64,000 nucleotides of DNA, from contig NZ_FNCT01000003.1 in NCBI RefSeq assembly GCF_900100495.1, forward strand, positions 166,285 to 230,284, given 5' to 3'. Position 1 is the first letter of the stretch. The number at the start of each line of letters is the position of its first letter. Below the pieces are notes generated by a model that had not been told where the DNA came from, did no database searches, and saw only the letters and a program-made list of their open reading frames with translations. The position numbers and the translations under genes were made by a program. This stretch comes from Pseudomonas benzenivorans (GTDB taxonomy: Bacteria > Pseudomonadota > Gammaproteobacteria > Pseudomonadales > Pseudomonadaceae). Shown here in pieces: positions 6,591 through 13,399 of this stretch.

Positions 6591-6659
6591 GTGTTTCTCC
6601 TGCAGGTTGAAAATGCGGAGAAACACTGACCCCAGCGGGGAAGTGAATTCCCCGCTGGG
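6591..6659 (-). promoter_or_regulatory. Two-hairpin leader with 12-bp and 10-bp perfect stems
   Basis: CCCAGCGGGGAA/TTCCCCGCTGGG (6631-6659, loop TTCAC on the minus strand) is followed by GTGTTTCTCC (6626-6617) pairing perfectly with GGAGAAACAC (6600-6591). GGAG is the ribosome binding site of the 123-aa gene. It is the best-formed example of the repeated leader design in this region. Confidence 0.7.
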
Positions 6660-6671
6660 TTGGCGGAAGGT

Positions 6672-6801
6672 GCTTCTATCGACCGAGGTCGACCGGCCGC
6701 GCTACCAGAAGCTAAGCGGCCTTGGGTGGATCAACGCGGAAAACCGTGTCGCAGCCTTTCGGATCCGAGCTGCATGGGCATGTTGCTGACGACGTCAGCA
6801 A
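6672..6801 (+). ncRNA. Candidate structured RNA, copy B
   Basis: A diverged copy of the element at 5601-5736. P1 TCGAC/GTCGA (6679-6692); P2 GGCCGC/GCGGCC (6695-6721); P3 ACGCGG/CCGTGT (6734-6749, one G-T pair, loop AAAA); P4 GCAGC/GCTGC with inner TCGG/CCGA (6751-6773); P5 TTGCTGAC/GTCAGCAA (6783-6801); possible pseudoknot GCTTCT (6672-6677) with AGAAGC (6707-6712). Unpaired GCTACC and the TTGGGT-GATCAAC linker are conserved. Base pairs change in concert with copy A, strong evidence that the fold is selected. Confidence 0.6.
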
Positions 6802-7544
6802 AGCACGGCCATATCATCGAAGGGGGTTAGGAATGTGTCAAGCAAGGAGGGATGGGGATAGCAGAAGGGGGAGGGAAAGCGGAATAGCGACCGAGGGCAA
6901 CCATGTCAGTAGTTACCCTCGGCTGTAGTCGAGGGAACAGAATCGAGAAAAAGTATGCCACCTGTGACAGTTGAAGCGTCGATCCCTGGGCATTGATCGT
7001 AACGTCTCACATCACCTGGCCGGTTATCGTGGCTGAGGCCAGCAAACAGAAGGCACGCATCCGCGCACAAAGGGAGCCCTGCGTTTCGCCGGCGGGCCAC
7101 CGGCAGAGAAAAGCGGCTACTGATGGGTAGCCTGATGCCCCTTCACAAGGCCATCAGGCTACCCATCGTATGAGCTTGAAAAAGTGTGGGCCGCAACACC
7201 AGTGCGGCCCTTTGAATACTGTGCACCGAACCTCCAGAGAACCCTATGTGCCTGTGGACTCGCGATTCACGAGTTGACGGCTGCGTGTCTAGCGGATGAG
7301 CAGGGAGACACAGGGAGAATCCTCAACCAGATCCGCACGCCCTTCCCGGAGCTCAGCGTGCTTTTGGTTTGGTGAAGAGGCGAACCTACAACACCTGGGC
7401 GCTACTGATGACCGCCAGTAGCACGCGGGGTGGAATCGTTGCTGACGGAATTATGAGTTCGCCTCCCCGGATTGGCAAGTAAACAAGCAGTTCCACGGCC
7501 CGTTCAGGGCGCAGAGCAATTGCATGGGATTGACCAAGCCGTTG
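6802..7544. other. Gene-poor, hairpin-rich region
   Basis: I see no convincing gene here. The region is unusual for its inverted repeats: a perfect 16-bp repeat with 14-nt loop (7122-7167), an 8-bp repeat GGGCCGCA/TGCGGCCC (7188-7210), GCACGC/GCGTGC followed by TTTTGGTTT (about 7335-7372), and GCTACTG/CAGTAGC (7401-7422). It sits at the junction between the ICE maintenance block and the variable cargo. A transfer origin, a terminator cluster or a recombination junction are all possible. Confidence 0.4.
7122..7167. repeat. Perfect 16-bp inverted repeat
   Basis: GATGGGTAGCCTGATG at 7122-7137 and its exact complement at 7152-7167, separated by 14 nt that contain a nested CCTT/AAGG. There is no T-run on either side, so it is not a typical terminator. 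Confidence 0.7.
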
Positions 7545-8291
7545 CTAAAGCGCACCCAAGTCGAGATGCACGCCGCCATCCTGGTCATTTTTAATAATGA
7601 GCTCCGGGCTCTTGTGGATCAGGTGAGCAAAACCGTCGGGATGGTCGAATACATAGGGCTCGGTTTCGCTAACCCCGCATTTTCCGAAGCCGATGCGGAA
7701 CTCGCGTTGATACGCATAGACTTGCGACTTGCAGCTGACGTCCCAGTGGGTGACGTCTTCGGTGTAGTCGACTTCTTTGGCCCAGACTGTTTTCCCCGAG
7801 ACATCCTGGAGCATGCGCAGGAAAGGTTTCACGTCTTTGTTGACGATAAGGGCATAGTGGCTACCGAAGTGCTCCTTCATCCGCCGAATATCGTTTATCA
7901 GTGACTCAAGAGCCTTGGCATCCTCCGGCAACCTCAAGCAAAACCAACAGTGCAGCCACGACTCGAACGGCTCGCCGTTGTGGATGGTAAGGGCGACGAT
8001 GTCCTCGAAGGGGAGCACGTGATTGTTGAGGGTCACCTCAAAGGCCGAGTCGCCGCGTGCAGGGCGCCAGGACTCCACGCAGCTTTCGGCCCTGTCCGAA
8101 ACTCCTTCCATCTTGCTGAGGCGATAGGTTTCGGGCGTCTGGCAGTGCATGCGTCCGGCGATCAGTTTGTCCAGGAACTCTTCGTTGCGGAAGAACTTGA
8201 TCAGGCCCAGAAGTTCGTTGGCTTGTGGCTTGCGTAGCTGTCCTTGCATGTATCTCTCCAGTTGAACCGGGACGGGCTTTGATTGAACCAT
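7545..8291 (-). CDS. Hypothetical cargo protein (248 aa)
   Basis: A soluble protein starting MVQSKPVPVQLERYMQ. The segment FFRNEEFLDKLIAGRMHC followed by a Glu/Asp-rich loop resembles uncharacterised proteins in which a short 'FR..E.LD.L..G' motif opens the domain. I know no function for these. The start at 8291 was chosen for the AAAGAGG upstream; an in-frame ATG at 8342 has a weaker site and would give 265 aa. No signal peptide or membrane segment. It stands alone between noncoding DNA on both sides, so it is accessory cargo. Confidence 0.6.
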   Translation of the reverse strand: MVQSKPVPVQLERYMQGQLRKPQANELLGLIKFFRNEEFLDKLIAGRMHCQTPETYRLSKMEGVSDRAESCVESWRPARGDSAFEVTLNNHVLPFEDIVALTIHNGEPFESWLHCWFCLRLPEDAKALESLINDIRRMKEHFGSHYALIVNKDVKPFLRMLQDVSGKTVWAKEVDYTEDVTHWDVSCKSQVYAYQREFRIGFGKCGVSETEPYVFDHPDGFAHLIHKSPELIIKNDQDGGVHLDLGAL

Positions 8292-8586
8292 AACGGCCTC
8301 TTTCTTCAGCAACATCTGCGCATAGCCATCCCGAATGGGCATTGTCGTTTCCCAGTTGGATAATCATTGTTGCATGCAGAGCAGCTAGATTGATTCGCGC
8401 AGCAACCGCTGAGTCTCCCTATCCCTTCTCGGCGCATCCTTGCTCAGACAGCGCAGGCTAGTCACAAACAGAGCCGGGTTACTGGCCAGCCAGAACAGAT
8501 AACGTCACACTCCGACGTTGTGAAGCCGGCGCTGGCTGGTTCCCGATCACAAACCGGATAGCCCAGAAATGCTTGTGAGGAGCCTG

Positions 8587-9288
8587 ATGAAAAGGAAGTT
8601 ACTTTTGTCCGCCCTGGTGCTGGTTGCCGTTTCAGTGGGTGGTTCCTACTATTACACGACCACGCCAACCTATTCCGTCCTGCAGATCCGCAACGCGGTA
8701 CAGGATCATGACGTGGCCTTGTTCGAAAAGCATGTTGATGTCGACACGCTCTTCAATCGCCTGATTGACGATGTGATGGCGCAAGCACTCTTCCAGGCCA
8801 CGAATGAGAATGACGCCGGTTGGAGCACGCTCAGCAGTGCCCTGGGCACGGGCATTGTGCAGATGATGAAACCAACTCTTGTGAGCGGGCTGAAGTCGTC
8901 GACCCTACGGTACGTCGAAACGGGCGAGCTGGTTAAAGGCGGACAAGGCGTCGCGGCCTCTGCAGCACCTGCTGTTGCCAGTGATGCGGCTAAGAAGGCC
9001 AGTCTTGACGACATGGCATCGTCATTTGGTCTGGAGCAGTTGCAGCTGCAGGATTACCACGTCGAGAAGCAGGGCAAGGTGGCCATCGTAACCATACCCT
9101 ACCGTAACGAACAGCTCGATCTTCCCCTTGAGATGAAGTTCACCCTGCGTGACCAGGGCGGTTACTGGCAACTGGTGCATTTCAATAATGCGGCTGAGAT
9201 CATGTCAGCGATTGAGCAGGAGCAGCAGCGCCGACTGACTGAAGCTAACAACAAGATCACGGCTGCCCCCCAAAACCGGCTTCTGTGA
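8587..9288 (+). CDS. DUF2939 domain protein, membrane-anchored
   Basis: 233 residues starting MKRKLLLSALVLVAVSVGGS, an N-terminal membrane anchor or uncleaved signal, followed by TTPTYSVLQIRNAVQDHD, the typical beginning of DUF2939. That family is found in periplasmic proteins of gamma-proteobacteria. The central part has an Ala-rich linker (about residues 125-145) and a C-terminal alpha/beta stretch. GAGGAG precedes the ATG at 8587; the upstream in-frame start at 8569 precedes that site. The stop overlaps the GTG start of the SPOR protein, so the two are probably translated together. Function unknown. Confidence 0.8.
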   Translation: MKRKLLLSALVLVAVSVGGSYYYTTTPTYSVLQIRNAVQDHDVALFEKHVDVDTLFNRLIDDVMAQALFQATNENDAGWSTLSSALGTGIVQMMKPTLVSGLKSSTLRYVETGELVKGGQGVAASAAPAVASDAAKKASLDDMASSFGLEQLQLQDYHVEKQGKVAIVTIPYRNEQLDLPLEMKFTLRDQGGYWQLVHFNNAAEIMSAIEQEQQRRLTEANNKITAAPQNRLL

Positions 9289-9554
9289 ATGATGAGCTTT
9301 TGTGGAGTGTTCAGGTCGCATCCTTGAGCAGTAAAGAGACAGCCGAGAAGCTTGAAAAGCGCTTAAAGGAAGTCGGGTATGAAGCGTACACAACCACGGC
9401 TGATGGAATGAATCGGATTTTTTGTGGCCCCTATAAAGGTCGGGAACATGCCGACATAGCCAGGGATCAACTGCAGCGCCAGCAACGTCTTAACGGGTTT
9501 GTTGTGCGCTATGAAGATCAAAAAGTTGGCGCCAGTCTCCTGCTAAAGCCTTGA
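9285..9554 (+). CDS. SPOR domain protein (89 aa)
   Basis: Consists almost only of a SPOR domain: WSVQVASLSSKETAEKLEKRL followed by GYEAYTTT and RIFCGPYKGREHADIARDQL, matching the beta-alpha-beta repeats of the family that binds denuded peptidoglycan glycans. There is no signal peptide, which is odd for a SPOR protein since its ligand is periplasmic. The start is a GTG overlapping the DUF2939 stop (GTGA), so the gene may be a detached fragment or may form a complex with the membrane-anchored upstream protein. Confidence 0.75.
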   Translation: MNDELLWSVQVASLSSKETAEKLEKRLKEVGYEAYTTTADGMNRIFCGPYKGREHADIARDQLQRQQRLNGFVVRYEDQKVGASLLLKP

Positions 9555-9829
9555 TCACACGCCACGATCTAAACCTCCGGCCCGTGCCGATTTCTACGCA
9601 GTCAGATAGGCCGCTATTGGCCGACTCCAGCCTGTTGCGACCGGCGACTCCCGGCCAATTACAGCCCTTTGCGACAGGTGGCAATCGATCCAAAGCGGCC
9701 GGTAGAAAAGATGCGGCTGATGCCAAAACGGTGACTCAAGTCGACGCAGTCGCGTGGCGCTCCGATTACCCAAGATTCAAGCCATGCCTACGCGCTCGGT
9801 ATAAATGAAGGAGTGTTAGCCGGCTCTTT
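9555..9829. other. Intergenic stretch, no gene seen
   Basis: This stretch contains short imperfect repeats (GGCCGACT, TTGCGAC) of the kind scattered between Pseudomonas genes, and ends at the IS5-family element. No convincing ORF; the open frames show no recognisable protein character. Confidence 0.5.
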
Positions 9830-11023
9830 AGGATGGTCTGAAGTAGCCCGGTATTTCTGGCCGACTTCAACCTCCACCGATTTTGAAAGCGGGCAAATGA
9901 TCAAAATCGACCAGATGGCCCGCTAATTTCTTCGTTTTTGACCGTCGCGAGCACCTCGCGGCGGTCATTTCCCACGTTACGGGCGCACCTCTCCTGCATT
10001 CGTCAGTAAATGTCTGCGCGCCATCCACAGATTCGACAGGGCGAACAGCGTTACCAGTTGCGCGGTGTTTTTGGCAAGGCCACGGAAGCGCGTCTTCACG
10101 TAACCGAACTGGCGCTTGATCACCCGAAATGGATGCTCGACTTTGGCCCGCACCTGAGCCTTGGCCTTCTCGATCTTGCGCTTGGCTTTGTACAACGCGC
10201 TGCGTTTACTCAGCTTCTTATACGTACTGCGGCGGGCAGCGATCTGCCAGATCACCTCACGGCCTTCATGTTCTGGGCGCTTCTCTACGCCGGTGTAACC
10301 TGCATCGGCACCGACCATGTTTTCCTCGCCGTGCAGCAGCTTGTCGACCTGGGTAACGTCTGCAACGTTGGCTGCTGTACCGACCACGCTGTGCACTAAA
10401 CCCGATTCGTCATCCACGCCGATATGGGCTTTCATGCCGAAGTAGTACTGGTTGCCTTTCTTGGTCTGGTGCATCTCCGGGTCACGCTTGCCGTCCTTGT
10501 TCTTGGTCGAGCTGGGCGCGTTGATCAACGTTGCATCGACGATGGTGCCCTGGCGCAGCGACAGGCCGCGGTCACCGAGATAGCCATTGATCACCGCCAG
10601 TATCCCGGTCGCCAGTTCGTGTTTTTCCAGCAGGCGACGGAAGTTGAGGATGGTGGTTTCGTCGGGAATGCGCTCCAGGCTCAATCCTGCAAACTGGCGC
10701 AGGATGGTCGTCTCGTACAGAGCCTCTTCCATCGCCGGGTCGCTGTAGCCGAACCAGTTCTGCATCAGATGCACACGCAGCATCGCCATCAGCGGATAGG
10801 CTGGCCGACCACCTTCACCCTTGGGGTAATGCGGATCGATCAACGCAATCAAACCTTTCCACGGCACAACCTGATCCATCTCGATCAGGAACAATTCTTT
10901 GCGGGTCTGCTTGCGCTTGCCAGCGTACTCGGCGTCGGCGAAGGTCATCTGCTTCATGGAAGAACTCGGGTAGCGGGATCGGCGTATTTCACCAGATTCG
11001 GAAAGTGTTTTTCAGACCATCCC
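9830..11023 (-). mobile_element. IS5-family insertion sequence
   Basis: The ends carry inverted repeats GGATGGTCTGAA (9831-9842) and TTCAGACCATCC (11011-11022) around one transposase gene. The bases at the two junctions read TTAG (left) and CTAG (right). Both fit the YTAR target of IS5-like elements but are not the same, so the two flanks do not look like a single simple insertion. The right end truncates a GGDEF-EAL gene whose missing part is not present on the left side, which points to an adjacent deletion after insertion. Confidence 0.85.
9977..10957 (-). CDS. IS5 family transposase
   Basis: 326 residues, full length for the group. The N-terminal DUF772-type domain (residues 35-115, with WFGYSDPAMEEALYE) is followed by a DDE transposase domain. 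The first catalytic Asp is in GTIVDATLI, the second in VGADAGYTG, and the Glu in RAKVEHPFRVIKRQFGY, the YREK-like signature of IS5. The frame is intact, so the element may still be active. Confidence 0.93.
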   Translation of the reverse strand: MKQMTFADAEYAGKRKQTRKELFLIEMDQVVPWKGLIALIDPHYPKGEGGRPAYPLMAMLRVHLMQNWFGYSDPAMEEALYETTILRQFAGLSLERIPDETTILNFRRLLEKHELATGILAVINGYLGDRGLSLRQGTIVDATLINAPSSTKNKDGKRDPEMHQTKKGNQYYFGMKAHIGVDDESGLVHSVVGTAANVADVTQVDKLLHGEENMVGADAGYTGVEKRPEHEGREVIWQIAARRSTYKKLSKRSALYKAKRKIEKAKAQVRAKVEHPFRVIKRQFGYVKTRFRGLAKNTAQLVTLFALSNLWMARRHLLTNAGEVRP

Positions 11024-12961
11024 TAGGCGCTTGAGTTGGTGCAGGGTGTCGATGGCCCGCTCGGCATTGTGCAGCAGCACGGTTTCGGTGATTTCCAGCT
11101 CCAGCAGTTCGGCATCCAGGCTGTGCTTGCTGAGCATGGCGCTGATGCTGTCGACGAAGTTGCTGCGCTGGAAGTGCACCGCCGAGATGTTCACCGCCAC
11201 GCTCGGCCCGGTCATACCCTGCTCGTACAGCTCCTTGATCTGCCGGCAGGCGGTGTCCAGCACCCACTGGCTGAGCGGGATGATCTGCCCGGTGTCTTCG
11301 GCGATGGGCACGAACAAAGCCGGCGAGATGAAGCCCTTGCTCGGGTGTTCCCAGCGCAGCAGGGCCTCAAGGCCGATCACGCGGCCACTGCGGCTGTCGA
11401 CCTGGGGTTGGTAGTAGAGGGTGAAGTCCTGGTTCTCGATGGCTTTCTGCAGTTCGTTGCGCAGCATCACCCGCTCGCCGACGCGCTGGTTGAGGTCGTT
11501 GGTGAACCACTGGTAGTGGTTGCGCCCCTCCTGCTTGGCCTTGTACATCGCCAGGTCGGCCTGCTGGATCAATTGCATGGGCTGTTCCAGTAGGCCGTCG
11601 CTGAGGGTGATGCCGATGCTCGCGGTGACGTGCAGGTCGATGCCCTCGACGCGGTAGGGCCGGGCGATGTCGGCCAGCAGGCGCTCGGCCACCTGCAGCA
11701 CGTCTTCCTCGCGCGCCAGGTCTGGCAGCAGCACGATGAACTCGTCGCCGCCCATGCGCGCTACAGTATCGCCGGGGCGCACCTGGGCGCTCATACGCCG
11801 TGCCACTTCGAGCAGAACCTGGTCACCGAAATGGTGACCCATGGAGTCGTTGATCGGCTTGAAACCATCCAGGTCGATGAACATCACCGCCAGGCTGCGC
11901 TGGTAGCGCTGGGAAATCTGGGAGCCCTGGCGCAGGCGGTCTTCCAGCAGAGTGCGGTTGGGCAGGCCGGTGAGCACGTCATGGCTGGCGTTAAAGCTCA
12001 GCTCGTCCTGGTAGCGTATTTCCTCGCTGATGTCGTTCTGCACGCCAACGAAGTGGGTCAGTTCGCCGCGCTCGTTGAGCACCGGCGAGATGTACAGGTC
12101 GTTCCAGAACGGGCTGCCGTCCTTGCGGTAGTTGCGCAGCACCACATGGGCTTCGCTGGATTGCGTCAGGCCGTGGCGGATGACGTCCAGCGCGGCCTGG
12201 TCGCGCTCGCCGTTCTGCAGCAGACGGCAGTTGTGACCGATGACCTCGTGCGCGCTTTAGCCGGTGATGCGCTCGAAGGCCGGGTTGACGTAGATGATCG
12301 GGTGGTCGAACTCCTGCGCGTCGACTATCACCACGCCGTTGTAGCTGGCTTCCAGGCTGCGCTTGAGCAGGCGCAGCTGCTTCTCCGACTCCTTACGTTC
12401 GCCGATGGCGCGCAGCGACAGCAGGCGCACCTGCTGGCCTTCCCAGTCGGTCTCGGAGAGTTGAATTTCCACCTCCAGCTCGTCGCCGGCCGGCGTCTGC
12501 AGGCTCCACTCGAAGAGGTCTTCGCTGATGTGCGGCAGGTCGAAGCGCAGTTGCAGCAGTTGTGCCTGGCTGGCGTCGAACAGCTGCTCGGCGGCCGGGT
12601 TGGCGTAGCGCAGGGCGCCTTCGCCGTCGACCACCAGCAGGGCGTCGCGGGTATCGTCGAGCAGCTTGCGAAACGACTGCTCGCGTCGCGTGGCTTCCTC
12701 GCGCGCCCGCTGTTTCTCGGTGACGTCGATGGCCAGCACCAGACAGCAGGGTTGCTCGTCGAACTCGAAATCATGCACCAGCACCTCGGCCATGACCTCG
12801 TGGCCGGCCTTGTGCAGGTAGCGCCACAACCCGGCCCGCGGGTTGGCGATCGACACATCGCGCAGGTTGGAGTTGAAGTAGGCGAGGAAGCGCTGCTGCT
12901 CTTCGCGGCTGCGGATATCCAGCACGCTCATCGCCAGGAATTCTGCCTGCGAGTATCCTCC
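11024..12961 (-). pseudogene. Decayed PAS-GGDEF-EAL cyclic-di-GMP protein
   Basis: Two in-frame pieces (12931-12257 and 12145-11012) encode PAS-PAS-PAS-GGDEF-EAL. A TAA interrupts the third PAS domain after RITG, where Tyr is usual. The GGDEF site is present as MGGDEF and the EAL site as LEALLRW. The C-terminus ends at the IS5-family element within the EAL domain (after HQLKRLGMV), so the conserved DDFGTG region is missing. The N-terminus opens in mid-PAS: GYSQAEFLAMSVLDI reads upstream of the first ATG without a proper start. Truncation at both ends plus a nonsense codon make this a pseudogene. Confidence 0.85.
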
Positions 12962-12989
12962 GATAGTGTGGTGATAGGTGATAGGTGAC

Positions 12990-13260
12990 AGGCCGCAGGC
13001 ACGCGCTTTCGCCCGTGCTCTATCATGCTGGCCTGCCTGCTCTCGCTACTTCCGCTTCTGAGACAGTCCCATCAGACTTCATGCAATCAACGACCGCGCA
13101 GAAGTCTGCCACGGTTTCCCGTGGGGTGATGTTCCAACCCCTATCCGAACCATTACAGCCCGGCGTTCGCTTTCTCTGCGATCCCTTACCCACACGGCCA
13201 ACAGCTCACCTTACGGCTCGCCTGCCCTAAAGGCAGCCCACGGTTCAGATTCGAGCTGTC
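12990..13260. other. Noncoding, structured-looking stretch (possible intron or RNA remnant)
   Basis: No gene is seen. The minus strand reads like structured RNA, with short hairpins such as CCCCACGGGAAACCGTGG, GAGCCGTAAGGTGAGCTGTTGGCC and CACGGGCGAAAGCGCGTG. The style recalls domain I of bacterial group II introns, but no reverse transcriptase is nearby and I cannot confirm the match. It separates the decayed GGDEF gene from the catabolic island, so it may mark an old insertion junction. Confidence 0.3.
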
Positions 13261-13268
13261 CTCACCTC

Positions 13269-13328
13269 ATCAGACTAAAAGGCAGGCCAGCGGACTTCCG
13301 GACAAATATTCATCGGCCCAGGCAAGGC
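13269..13328 (+). promoter_or_regulatory. Shared 60-bp promoter motif, copy 1 (upstream of hmfA)
   Basis: ATCAGACTAAAAGGCA, then ATATTCAT, then GGCAAGGC, with 52 bp between the start of the first and the last block. The same blocks occur upstream of hmfF and of xdhC. Probably the binding region of the island's activator (AraC or LysR type) overlapping the promoter. Confidence 0.6.
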
Positions 13329-13376
13329 GGCCGGCTGGTTAGGCTCCATACACTTCACTACGAGTAAATCGCGCAC

Positions 13377-13384
13377 AACAATAA
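13377..13384 (+). promoter_or_regulatory. AANAANAA (Hfq/Crc-type) site at hmfA
   Basis: AACAATAA lies 15 nt before the hmfA ATG at 13400, overlapping the translation initiation region. This is the A-rich motif recognised by Hfq with Crc in Pseudomonas catabolite repression. Confidence 0.5.
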
Positions 13385-13399
13385 ACGCGAGAAGTAGTG

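Noticed and set aside
11630..12988. 452-aa open frame on the plus strand
   Set aside because: Antisense shadow of the decayed PAS-GGDEF-EAL gene.
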